Under the pieces are notes generated by a model that was given only the letters and a program-made list of their open reading frames with translations, was not told where the DNA came from and did not search any database. The position numbers were made by a program, and so were the translations under genes. DNA of 64,000 nt from JADCCX01 sp031373545. GTDB taxonomy: Bacteria; Pseudomonadota; Alphaproteobacteria; Rhizobiales; Beijerinckiaceae. Below are positions 16,303-23,503 of this stretch, in pieces (position 1 is the stretch's first letter; every line of letters starts with the position of its first letter). The DNA lies in assembly GCA_031373545.1 (NCBI GenBank), contig JANMMT010000081.1, positions 1-64,000 on the forward strand. Reading direction: 5' to 3'.

Positions 16303-16328
16303 AACGCCCTCCGCCTTTGCTATGTTCC
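16303..16328 (-). promoter_or_regulatory. EcfG-type promoter of the 49-aa protein gene
   Basis: On the minus strand GGAAC (16328-16324), 17 bp, CGTT (16306-16303), 26 bp before the ATG at 16276. Both half-sites match the consensus exactly. Confidence 0.75.
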
Positions 16329-16554
16329 CGCAAAACGCTTCCTTTTATGAGTTCCCGGCTCAAGGCTGTATGGCCTGCGCCATTGCAACCTTGTGCACGC
16401 CGGTGATTTGCGTTCACGGCAGAGGACTGACAGAGTACCGTGCGATGATGCAGCTCGATTCCACACGTTACCGATTTGCGCCCGGCGATGGCCGAGCCAG
16501 CGCAAGACGCTCCGCGCAGGACAAGTTCTCCCTTCGCCCGGATCATCGTTGACG

Positions 16555-17322
16555 ATGCCATCGCCGCGCATGGACAACGCCTATTCCTCCAAGAACACCA
16601 TCCGCTGTCGCGATTGCCCGCTGCGGCTGCAGAAATCCTTCAAGACCAAGAGCGAAGAAGAAATCGCCTTCATCGATTCGATGAAAAGGGATCACCGCCT
16701 TGTGTCGGCGGGCTCCGAAATCATCTACACCGGTCAGACCGATGCCGAACTCTACACACTGTTCAGCGGATGGGCCTTCCGCCAGAAATCTCTTCCCGAT
16801 GGGCGTCGGCAGATCCTGAATTTCATATTGCCCGGTGACATCGTCGGTTTGCAGGCCTCGCTTCTGACCGCTGCCGAGCACAGCGTGGAAGCCCTGACGG
16901 ATGTGGAACTCTGCGTCTTCTCACGCAAGCAGACCTGGACACTCTTCGAGCGAATGCCGCAACTCGCCTACGAACTCTCGTGGCTGGGTGCGCGCGAGGA
17001 AAGCATGGTCGATGAAGCCCTGACCTCCGTCGGCCAACGCACGGCGCGCGAACGCCTCGCGGCGCTCATCATGGGCCTCTACCGCCGCGCGGATCACATC
17101 GGCCTCGTCAAGGATCAGACCTTCCTGTTTCCCCTGACGCGCCAGCACCTTGCCGATGCGCTTGGCCTGTCACTGGTGCATACGATCAAGACCTGGTCGG
17201 CCCTGCGCAAGGCGGGGTATTTCAACTTCGACGGAAAGCATCTGCATCTGGCCAATCCGCGCCTGACCGAGCGCCTCGCCATCTCCTTCGAAGAGGAATG
17301 GCGCAAGCGGCCCCTGCTGTAG
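16555..17322 (+). CDS. Crp/Fnr family transcriptional regulator
   Basis: A 255-aa regulator with an N-terminal cyclic-nucleotide-binding-like barrel (about 30-140, including LYTLFSGWAFRQKSLPDGRR and FILPGDIVGLQASL) and a C-terminal HTH_Crp domain (about 165-240, TRQHLADALGLSLVHTIKTW). Near the N terminus IRCRDCPLR holds two Cys (C-x2-C), but there is not the four-Cys set of a classical Fnr iron-sulfur sensor. ATG 16555 or 16570 could be the start; neither has a clear ribosome site. It is divergent from the EcfG-controlled small membrane genes, which fits stress or redox control. The effector is unknown. Confidence 0.92.
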   Translation: MPSPRMDNAYSSKNTIRCRDCPLRLQKSFKTKSEEEIAFIDSMKRDHRLVSAGSEIIYTGQTDAELYTLFSGWAFRQKSLPDGRRQILNFILPGDIVGLQASLLTAAEHSVEALTDVELCVFSRKQTWTLFERMPQLAYELSWLGAREESMVDEALTSVGQRTARERLAALIMGLYRRADHIGLVKDQTFLFPLTRQHLADALGLSLVHTIKTWSALRKAGYFNFDGKHLHLANPRLTERLAISFEEEWRKRPLL

Positions 17323-17336
17323 GCTGTGACGGATTT

Positions 17337-18104
17337 TCAGCGCGCGGGTGTGCCGGTGGCCCGCCCGAGTCTGCGGGCCGCGAGCAACGTCCCGCTGGAC
17401 CAGAAGACCCCCAGACACCAGCCCGCAAGCACATCCGTCGGCCAATGGACGCCCAGATAGATGCGGCTGAGCCCGACACAGACCGTCATGGTGACAGCGG
17501 CCACGACGATGACCCTGCGACCCGCGGGACGATCCACTGCACGCGACAGCAATCCAGCCATGGTCAGGATGATGGCCGCCGACAGCAGGGCATGGCCGCT
17601 GGGAAAACTTGCGGTGTAGGTCACAACCATCGGATCGACGAGCGCCGGGCGCGCCCGGTCCATGCCCAGTTTCATGACTGTGCTGAAGAGGGTGGCAAGC
17701 ACCGCACTGGACACGAGCAGACCCGCCAGCCGGCGCCGGTCCGTCGCCATCAGAAACCCTGCGACGCAAACCACGGCCGATGCCAGAACCACGGTACTGC
17801 CAAGCGCCGTGATGTCGCGTACGGCTTCGCTCAGCCATGCCGGTGTCAGCCGCGCACGCGTCGTGTCGAGACCGTGGGCGAGCGAGAAAACGCGGATGTC
17901 GAACGCATCCGAAACCCCTGTGATCACGCAGGCAAGCACGATCATGGCGGCGGCAAGGCTGAGAATCATGCACGCGACGAGCGGCGTAACGGTGCTCCTG
18001 CCTCTGTCCGTGGCGGGCACGCGCATATCTCTTGTAGCCATATCTCCTGCAGCCATATCTCTTGCCGTTATCTTTCTTGCAGCGCCGGGCGCAATCTCGA
18101 TCAT
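17337..18104 (-). CDS. PAP2-family membrane phosphatase
   Basis: A 255-aa integral membrane phosphatase with the complete three-part PAP2 signature: KLGMDRARP (145-153), SFPSGHA (166-172) and SRIYLGVHWPTDV (213-225). About six TM helices are visible between 42 and 245. It probably dephosphorylates phosphatidic acid, undecaprenyl pyrophosphate or a similar lipid at the membrane outer face. The start overlaps the stop of the diacylglycerol-kinase-like gene (ATGA), so the two are co-translated; a lipid kinase and a lipid phosphatase in one operon point to a phosphatidate/diacylglycerol cycle. Residues 14-28 are a pentapeptide repeat encoded by a 15-bp DNA tandem repeat. Confidence 0.93.
   Translation of the reverse strand: MIEIAPGAARKITARDMAAGDMATRDMRVPATDRGRSTVTPLVACMILSLAAAMIVLACVITGVSDAFDIRVFSLAHGLDTTRARLTPAWLSEAVRDITALGSTVVLASAVVCVAGFLMATDRRRLAGLLVSSAVLATLFSTVMKLGMDRARPALVDPMVVTYTASFPSGHALLSAAIILTMAGLLSRAVDRPAGRRVIVVAAVTMTVCVGLSRIYLGVHWPTDVLAGWCLGVFWSSGTLLAARRLGRATGTPAR
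18022..18081. repeat. Four 15-bp tandem units in the PAP2 N-terminal coding region
   Basis: Units start at 18022, 18037, 18052 and 18067. The two central units, GCCATATCTCCTGCA and GCCATATCTCTTGCC, differ at two positions; the outer ones are more diverged. In the protein it gives a five-residue repeat (ARDMA-AGDMA-TRDMR), so the expansion keeps the frame. Confidence 0.8.
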
Positions 18105-19033
18105 CCCAACTCCGTGTTCGCACCCTCTGGGCTGCGTGGGCGGCCTGAACGCAGGCGCAGCGCACCCGGCAACACCGCAAACCTGGCCGGATTCGCGAGC
18201 CGGATGACTTCGCCGTCAACCGACACGCGCATGGAACTGCGCCATCTGCGGCGCAAAGTCATCTCTGTCGCACTCGTGATGGTGAGATTGTCGAGATCTC
18301 TCCATGTGCCGCGCGCTGTCGCGAGCAAGACCTTGAGCCGCAGCATCAGGGTTGGTGCCTGCAGGATGTGCACCTCAAGCAAGCCGGCATCCAGCTGCGC
18401 GCGGCGCCATGGCGTTCCTGTAAAACGGTTGTTGGTGACAAGAATGGCATCTGCCCGGGCAAAGGACGTCACCCCGTCCCGGTCATATGTGATGTCGATC
18501 GTGTTGCGTGACCCCATGGTTTTGACGGCAGCCCAGACAAATCCCAGTTTCTTGCTGAAGGGAAACCGCCGGCGCGCCTCCTGGCGTTCCATCGCCATGG
18601 TCACGAACAGGCCGAGGCCTGCGTTCGAATGGAAAATTGCTTCGTTGACCTTGATGGCATCACAGTCGATGTCGGTGCCATGGACGATCGCGGCAATATC
18701 GCTTTCGAGATTGCCGGTCAGTTCCAGATCCTTGCCGATCAGGTTCAATGTGCCCAGCGGCAGGACGGCAAACAGCCGCTTCAGGCGAATGGCTTCAGGG
18801 AGGATCGCGTTCACCGATCCATCACCGCCCGCGACGACGATCAGTTGATCTTCCACTGCCGCGAGGCGCGCGAATTCCCGCGCCAGTTCCGCCCCCGGCA
18901 CGACGACGACAAGCGCCGCATGCCCATGGACGGCAAAGGCATCGATGATGCGTTTGGTGAAAGCAGGACGATCAGCTTCCAGAACGGTGCCGGCATTGCT
19001 ATTGATCAGAACCGCCACGGAAAGGGCATGCAT
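18101..19033 (-). CDS. Diacylglycerol kinase-like / lipid kinase family protein
   Basis: A 310-aa protein of the DAGK catalytic-domain family (DgkB/YegS-like). It starts ALSVAVLINSNAGTV, has the nucleotide loop VVAGGDGSVNAI (GGDGS at 69-73) and PLGTLNLIGKDLEL. The usual motifs are GGDGT and PLGTGNDFA, so both sites carry substitutions (Thr to Ser, GN to LN) seen in the more divergent sphingosine-kinase-like members. The C terminus has SVDGE (MRVSVDGEVI), the family end motif. I chose ATG 19033; an ATG at 19096 is possible. It overlaps the PAP2 gene by 4 bp. The natural substrate could be diacylglycerol or another lipid alcohol. Confidence 0.88.
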   Translation of the reverse strand: MHALSVAVLINSNAGTVLEADRPAFTKRIIDAFAVHGHAALVVVVPGAELAREFARLAAVEDQLIVVAGGDGSVNAILPEAIRLKRLFAVLPLGTLNLIGKDLELTGNLESDIAAIVHGTDIDCDAIKVNEAIFHSNAGLGLFVTMAMERQEARRRFPFSKKLGFVWAAVKTMGSRNTIDITYDRDGVTSFARADAILVTNNRFTGTPWRRAQLDAGLLEVHILQAPTLMLRLKVLLATARGTWRDLDNLTITSATEMTLRRRWRSSMRVSVDGEVIRLANPARFAVLPGALRLRSGRPRSPEGANTELG

Positions 19034-19294
19034 TTGCTTGCCCACTTTCGCAGGCAGCTTGGCAGCAGGGTGCCGCGCGGTTTTCTCAGCGCACATGGCA
19101 GTGATGTCGGTGAACCTTTGGCATTGATGTCGCTCCAGGCAGTCATTGTCGGTAAACTGTGTTTCATGTTCGAAGGCGTACCAAACCGTCTTTAACACCA
19201 ACGCGTACGCTTTGGTTCCCAAGCGCACGCTCTGCAACGCCTCCCGCCCAAAAGCGCACGAACATCGCCCTGAGTGCTACACAGCCCTCGAGAT

Positions 19295-19319
19295 GGAACT
19301 TTTCCGGAGGTGAAAGGTT
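19295..19319 (+). promoter_or_regulatory. EcfG-type promoter of the glycine-zipper lipoprotein gene
   Basis: GGAAC (19295-19299), 17 bp, GTT (19317-19319), about 90 bp before the ATG at 19409. The -10 is GGTT rather than CGTT. Downstream, a perfect 14-bp palindrome CAGGAAATTTCCTG lies at 19352-19365. The rest of the 375-bp gap (19034-19408) shows nothing else I can name. Confidence 0.6.
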
Positions 19320-19408
19320 CTCGTCTCGTATGAGGCGCGGTGTGTGATCGTCAGGAAATTTCCTGCTTGAATTACTTCACAGATACCCGCCGCCTTGGGA
19401 GAAGAACC

Positions 19409-19708
19409 ATGCAAAATGTCGTGTCGAACAAGATCGTTCTGGCCCTTGCCCTGTGCGGATCGCTTGCGGCCTGCAACAGTTACTCACCGACCGACCGCGC
19501 CGTTGGGGGTGGTCTGATCGGTGCAGGAACAGGTGCCGTAATCGGCGGTCTGGCCACGGGCCGCCCCGGGGGTGCCTTGGCGGGCGCCGCAATCGGCGGT
19601 GTCGGTGGTGCCGTCATCGGGGCCGCAACCACCCCGCAGCCGCCCTACGGCTACCGCAGTTGCAACGGATATGACGATTACGGCAACCCGGTCGTCTACG
19701 CCTGCTGA
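19409..19708 (+). CDS. Glycine-zipper lipoprotein (Rick_17kDa/YMGG-like)
   Basis: A 99-aa outer-membrane-type lipoprotein. The signal peptide ends in a lipobox, LAAC (Cys at about residue 22), with no Asp at +2. The mature part is a glycine zipper (GGGLIGAGTGAVIGGLATGR, then GGALAGAAIGGVGGAVIGAA) like the Rickettsia 17-kDa antigen group, followed by a Tyr/Cys-rich tail. The upstream frame is open, but ATG 19409 starts the signal peptide. An EcfG-type promoter precedes it, so it is probably a stress-induced envelope protein. yihY follows 12 bp later, likely co-transcribed. Confidence 0.9.
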   Translation: MQNVVSNKIVLALALCGSLAACNSYSPTDRAVGGGLIGAGTGAVIGGLATGRPGGALAGAAIGGVGGAVIGAATTPQPPYGYRSCNGYDDYGNPVVYAC

Positions 19709-19720
19709 GACACCTGACCC

Positions 19721-20773
19721 ATGGCTCGACTGCGTCTGCTCGCCAAATTGACATCGCTGGCTGTGGCTCTGGGCTACGGCTGGCAGGTGGCGAACAGGGC
19801 AACCGCAGAGCGCGAAGAGCAGATCGCCCGCGGGCTGAAGGCGCAGCGCCCCTGGGAAATCCCCTGGGCCGGCTGGAAAGACAGCCTGATCCGCACTTGG
19901 GACGGCATATTCGAGGCGCGCCTGCTTTCGAGCGGAGCAGCCGTGGCTTTCTTTGCACTGCTGGCCGTCATCCCCGGCCTGTCGGTCCTGATTTCGTTCT
20001 ATGGCCTGTTTGCCGATCCGGGGTCGGTTTCCAACCAGCTTCCGGTTCTGGCCGTGCTCCTTCCTGAATCGGTGCAGCAGCTGTTGCAGGAGCATGCCCA
20101 GCGCATCGCCACGCAATCCACGGGCAAGATTTCGTTCAACATCACGCTCAGTCTTCTGGTGGCGACCTGGGGCGCGAATGCTGCGGTCAAGGGGCTCTTC
20201 GAGGGGTTGAATGTCATCTACGGCGAGGAAGAAAAGCGCTCTTTTCTCGCGTTCAACATCATCACGCTGCTGACCACACTCGCCGGGGTCTGCATCATCG
20301 CGGTGGCAGTGGCGGTCATCACCCTGACGCCTGTGGTGCTCGATGCGGCGCAACTGGGGGAGAGCGCGGATTTCATCTTGCGGCTCCTGCGGTGGCCGCT
20401 GTTGTTTGTGCTGGGAGCGGCGGGCATCGCCGCGCTGTATCAGCTGGGCCCGAGCCGCTCTTTTCCGCGCCTCGAATGGGTGCTGCCTGGCGCGCTGGGC
20501 GCTGCGTTTCTCTGGGCCGTGTCGTCCAGCATCTTCTCGTGGTACGTCGCCGCGCTTTCCAATTACAACGCCATGTATGGCTCGCTGGCCGCAGTCGTCG
20601 TCTTCATGACCTGGCTGTGGATGTCGGCCGTGATCGTGCTGCTGGGCGCCGAACTCAATTCCGAGCTGGAGCGCCAGACGGCGCAGGACACCACGTGGGG
20701 CGAACCCAAACCGCTTGGCATGCGCGGCGCCGTCGTGGCCGATGCGGTCGGGGCCGCCGTGCCGACAAAATAG
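19721..20773 (+). CDS. YihY/BrkB family membrane protein
   Basis: A 350-aa inner membrane protein of the YihY/virulence factor BrkB family. A cytosolic N-terminal part of about 60 residues is followed by six predicted TM segments (about 67-90, 118-150, 165-195, 205-230, 240-265, 275-305). Family signatures include AVAFFALLAVIPGLSVLISF and YNAMYGSLAAVVVFMTWLWM. Once called ribonuclease BN, the family is now regarded as a transporter or scaffold of unknown substrate. It follows the glycine-zipper lipoprotein by 12 bp and precedes csbD, within the stress island. A 15-bp tandem duplication begins in its stop codon. Confidence 0.93.
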   Translation: MARLRLLAKLTSLAVALGYGWQVANRATAEREEQIARGLKAQRPWEIPWAGWKDSLIRTWDGIFEARLLSSGAAVAFFALLAVIPGLSVLISFYGLFADPGSVSNQLPVLAVLLPESVQQLLQEHAQRIATQSTGKISFNITLSLLVATWGANAAVKGLFEGLNVIYGEEEKRSFLAFNIITLLTTLAGVCIIAVAVAVITLTPVVLDAAQLGESADFILRLLRWPLLFVLGAAGIAALYQLGPSRSFPRLEWVLPGALGAAFLWAVSSSIFSWYVAALSNYNAMYGSLAAVVVFMTWLWMSAVIVLLGAELNSELERQTAQDTTWGEPKPLGMRGAVVADAVGAAVPTK

Positions 20774-20802
20774 GCAGGTATCAAATCGGCAGGTATCAAA
20801 AT
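20773..20802. repeat. 15-bp tandem duplication after yihY
   Basis: GGCAGGTATCAAATC (20773-20787) is followed directly by GGCAGGTATCAAAAT (20788-20802). The first copy starts at the last base of the yihY stop codon. It lies just upstream of the csbD promoter. Confidence 0.85.
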
Positions 20803-20814
20803 AGGCACGCATGC

Positions 20815-20839
20815 GGAACCATTGCGATGCGCCTGTGTT
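20815..20839 (+). promoter_or_regulatory. EcfG-type promoter of csbD
   Basis: GGAAC (20815-20819), 17 bp, GTT (20837-20839), 44 bp before the csbD ATG. The base preceding GTT is T rather than C. Confidence 0.6.
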
Positions 20840-20883
20840 CTGCAATCGAGGACCTGATCGGTCCTGCAAACAAGGGGAACATC

Positions 20884-21075
20884 ATGAGCAGCACATCGGA
20901 CAAGATCAAGGGTATGGCCAACGAAGCGGCCGGCAACATCAAGCAGGGCGTGGGCAAAGCTGTCGGCAACAAGAAAATGCAGGGCGAGGGCGTTGTGCAG
21001 GAGCGCAAGGGCGAAGCGCAGCAAGCCGTTGGCAAGGCCAAGGATTCTGTGAAGAACGTCATCGACAAGGCGTGA
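20884..21075 (+). CDS. CsbD family stress protein
   Basis: A 63-aa hydrophilic protein with the CsbD repeats: SDKIKGMANEAAGNIKQGVG, then GKAVGNKKMQGEG and a second Ala/Lys/Gly-rich stretch. Members are abundant general-stress proteins of unknown activity. The ATG has AAGGGG upstream. An EcfG-type promoter lies at 20815-20839. The AI-2E family exporter gene begins 112 bp later with no recognisable promoter of its own, so it may be read from this transcript. Confidence 0.93.
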   Translation: MSSTSDKIKGMANEAAGNIKQGVGKAVGNKKMQGEGVVQERKGEAQQAVGKAKDSVKNVIDKA

Positions 21076-21187
21076 TGCAACGCCTGTCACGCATTGTGCG
21101 GGACGGCGGCATAGTTTTTTGCGAACGGGTTGCGCAGGTGCGGCATCATGCAGGCACGGCGCAGCCCTTTTTCATGAGGGCCGGGCC

Positions 21188-22408
21188 ATGATCGATCACG
21201 CATCGCAGCTTAAGAAACCTGTAAACCCGCAGGCCCTCACCCCGCCAGGCACGAAGCCGGTCGTGGTGGCCTCCGCCCACAATTCGCCAACCATCGGGAC
21301 ATCCGAGCCGGACATGATCCTGCGGTATGCTGCCGTGGGGATCTTCATCATGATGGTCACGGCGGCCCTCTGGGTCACCAAGGCCATCAGCATGCCCCTG
21401 ATCGCGGGCACGATGCTGGGCATCGTTCTGGGGCCAGTGGCCGATCGGCTGGTTCGGCTGGGCGTCCCCCACGGTGTGACAGCCGTTGGTCTGGCTGTCG
21501 GAGTCATCGCGGCGCTTGTTTTCATCGCGGCACTTGTGACGGCGCCCATCGCCATCTGGGCCGATCAACTCCCCGGCCTGGTGGCGGCGCTGCGCGCCAA
21601 GCTCTCCGGGGTGCTGGCGTCGATCCAGCAGATCGAGGGGATTGCGAGGTCTCTCTCAGTTTCAAACGCGCCTTCCGTGACGGTGGCGAGTGGCGGCGCG
21701 ATGATGGACATCGCCCTCAACTCATCGGCTTTCGCGGGCGGGCTTTTGCTGTTTTTTGCGACGCTTTTCGCTTATCTTGGCACGCGCAGGGATCTTAAGG
21801 TGCGTGTGCTGCGCCTGTGTCTCGGGCGCAACGCCCGCCACTCCGCCGGACATTTCTTCGAAGAGATCGAAGCGCGCATGGCGGCGTATTTCGGCATTGT
21901 CACCCTGATCAACGTCGTTGTGGGAATTCTGACCTGGTTCATAGCCTGGCAGGCGGGGCTGCCGCTCGCCGCGATTTGGGGCATCGTGGCCTTCATACTC
22001 AACTATGTGGCCTTCATCGGCCCCGTCATCGTGGCGGCACTGCTGCTGGCCGCAGGTCTCATCGAGAACCCCTCGCCCTGGGCTGCAGCCTGGCCAGCGG
22101 TTCTGTATTACGCAGTGCATCTGATCGAGGGCAATGTCGTCACCCCGATGGCCGTAGGGAGACGCCTCACCCTGTCCCCCTTCCTTGTGCTGGTCTCCTT
22201 CATTTTCTGGCTTTGGCTGTGGGGCCCGATCGGCGCCATCCTGTCCACGCCGCTGCTGCTGCTGGCAACCCTCGCGGTTGAGGTGGGCGCAGCTTACCGC
22301 GTGGCACAAGCCGCTGATGCAGAGGCGGAGATCGCCGCCGAACTGCTGCCGGTTGTCATTGCCCCCGAAGCTCCAGCACAGACTGAAGCCAAGGCGCGAT
22401 CCCGCTGA
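21188..22408 (+). CDS. AI-2E family transporter (PerM-like membrane protein)
   Basis: A 406-aa integral membrane protein of the AI-2E transporter/PerM (UPF0118) family. A polar N-terminal segment of about 40 residues is followed by paired TM helices at about 42-90, a second pair at 100-130, an extracytoplasmic helical region, and four TM helices between 240 and 385. Conserved features include VVGILTWFIAWQAGLPLAAI and FLVLVSFIFWLWLWGPIGAI. The C-terminal tail is Ala/Glu-rich. The name comes from E. coli TqsA; other members exchange ions, so the substrate is open. GAGGG precedes ATG 21188. It sits among stress genes between csbD and the DUF883 gene. Confidence 0.92.
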   Translation: MIDHASQLKKPVNPQALTPPGTKPVVVASAHNSPTIGTSEPDMILRYAAVGIFIMMVTAALWVTKAISMPLIAGTMLGIVLGPVADRLVRLGVPHGVTAVGLAVGVIAALVFIAALVTAPIAIWADQLPGLVAALRAKLSGVLASIQQIEGIARSLSVSNAPSVTVASGGAMMDIALNSSAFAGGLLLFFATLFAYLGTRRDLKVRVLRLCLGRNARHSAGHFFEEIEARMAAYFGIVTLINVVVGILTWFIAWQAGLPLAAIWGIVAFILNYVAFIGPVIVAALLLAAGLIENPSPWAAAWPAVLYYAVHLIEGNVVTPMAVGRRLTLSPFLVLVSFIFWLWLWGPIGAILSTPLLLLATLAVEVGAAYRVAQAADAEAEIAAELLPVVIAPEAPAQTEAKARSR

Positions 22409-22425
22409 TTGATCGGGTGCGCACA

Positions 22426-22450
22426 GGAACAATTTCGGCCCCGGCAAGTT
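22426..22450 (+). promoter_or_regulatory. EcfG-type promoter of the DUF883 gene
   Basis: GGAAC (22426-22430), 17 bp, GTT (22448-22450), 86 bp before the DUF883 start. The -10 base before GTT is A. Confidence 0.55.
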
Positions 22451-22536
22451 TCAACAACACACCGGTTGTTTCATCCCGCGCGGGTGGAATGATCAATCCT
22501 CGCAACCCATTCAAAACACTTCAAGGAGATCAGATC

Positions 22537-22872
22537 ATGAGCATGACACCCAGAAAATTCAGCGACGTGAAGAACATGCAGGACACCGCCGATACGGTGT
22601 CCACACGCGCCGCAGAGATGGCCGGAACCGCAAAGCGCGAAATCAACGACATGGGTCATTCCATTGCCAGCTCGGCTTCAGATGCGGTCACCACGGTCAG
22701 CGACAAGTTGAAAGCCGTTGGCGTGGATACGGATGCCATGGCCACGGCCGCCAAGGACCAGGCGACCGAGTTGCAGAAGATGCTGTCGGAAGAGCTTCGC
22801 GCCCGTCCGCTTCGTGCTTTGGGCATCGCTGCCGCGCTCGGCGTGGTCGTCGGCCTCATGACGGCACGGTGA
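22537..22872 (+). CDS. DUF883 (ElaB/YqjD-type) membrane-anchored protein
   Basis: A 111-aa protein with a long amphipathic helical body rich in Ala, Asp, Thr and Lys, then a C-terminal TM anchor after LRARPLRALGIAAALGVVVG. This is the DUF883/YqjD layout, in which members tether ribosomes or stabilise the membrane in stationary phase. AAGGAG with good spacing precedes the ATG at 22537. An EcfG-type promoter lies upstream. The holin-X-like gene begins 4 bp after its stop, forming a DUF883-YqjE-like pair as in other proteobacteria. Confidence 0.93.
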   Translation: MSMTPRKFSDVKNMQDTADTVSTRAAEMAGTAKREINDMGHSIASSASDAVTTVSDKLKAVGVDTDAMATAAKDQATELQKMLSEELRARPLRALGIAAALGVVVGLMTAR

Positions 22873-22876
22873 CAGG

Positions 22877-23281
22877 ATGTGGAGTGGTCTGAGCTATCTT
22901 CTCGCTTCGGAAGCAGGTGATGCCGTGCGCCGGCATGTGCGTGCGGCCCTGTTCCTGGCGGTCGGTCTCCTTGCGGGGTTGATCGGCATCGTGTTTGGTC
23001 TGCTCGCACTCCATACTTGGCTGCTCAGCCGCATGTCATCGATTGAAGCAAGCCTTCTCATTGCTGCAGGACTTGCGGTTGTGAGCATCGTGTTCATCGT
23101 GGTGGCACTGATGGTGCGCAAAGCACGCCGGCAGGCCTCCGGCATGACATCGACCGCCATCGTTGCGGCACCTCTCGCCTTGAAGATGCTGGCGGGTCGC
23201 AGCCAGATCAAGACACTCGGCGTCATTGGCGTGGTGGCTTTGGGCGCCATGCTGGGACGTCAGCTGGGTCGTATGCGTTAA
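22877..23281 (+). CDS. YqjE/holin-superfamily-like membrane protein
   Basis: A 134-aa protein with two strong TM helices (about 23-48 and 58-80) and a third weaker one near 113-127, separated by basic loops (MVRKARRQASG). It resembles the putative actinobacterial holin-X/YqjE group that follows DUF883 genes. It is not a true lysis holin in this setting, since no phage genes are near. It is 4 bp downstream of DUF883 and is followed by a terminator. The role is probably envelope stress or membrane anchoring; this is an inference. Confidence 0.75.
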   Translation: MWSGLSYLLASEAGDAVRRHVRAALFLAVGLLAGLIGIVFGLLALHTWLLSRMSSIEASLLIAAGLAVVSIVFIVVALMVRKARRQASGMTSTAIVAAPLALKMLAGRSQIKTLGVIGVVALGAMLGRQLGRMR

Positions 23282-23286
23282 GATCA

Positions 23287-23321
23287 AGGAGGGGACTGTA
23301 CCAGCCCCTCCTGCGCCTTTT
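23287..23321 (+). terminator. Rho-independent terminator after the DUF883 unit
   Basis: Stem AGGAGGGG (23287-23294) with CCCCTCCT (23305-23312), an inner CTG/CAG extension, then GCGCCTTTT. It starts 5 bp after the TAA of the holin-like gene and separates the stress island from the ugp operon. Confidence 0.8.
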
Positions 23322-23503
23322 CCGGCCCGGAACCAGAACGTCCCGTTCATTCCCGTTCGCCTGTTCAGATTGCCGTTGCTCCTGACAGCGACCCATGCTC
23401 AATTCACGACAATCGTCATCGGCCTGTCAAAGAGGCGTGGTGGGCTTGAAGCTCGCACATGCCCTGACACCTGCAAGGGCCGGACGAATTGGAGGATTGA
23501 CCC

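Noticed and set aside
17298..18848. Open frame of 516 codons spanning the PAP2 and lipid kinase genes on the other strand
   Set aside because: It crosses two well-supported genes and contains the 15-bp repeat in another frame as HISCSHISC-like text, clearly an artefact.
19211..19226. AACG...GTTCC on the minus strand as an EcfG promoter for the lipid kinase
   Set aside because: Spacing between the two elements is only about 11 bp, too short for EcfG.
22877..23281. Phage holin / prophage remnant
   Set aside because: The gene pairs with DUF883 as in chromosomal YqjD-YqjE-type loci, and no phage genes are near.
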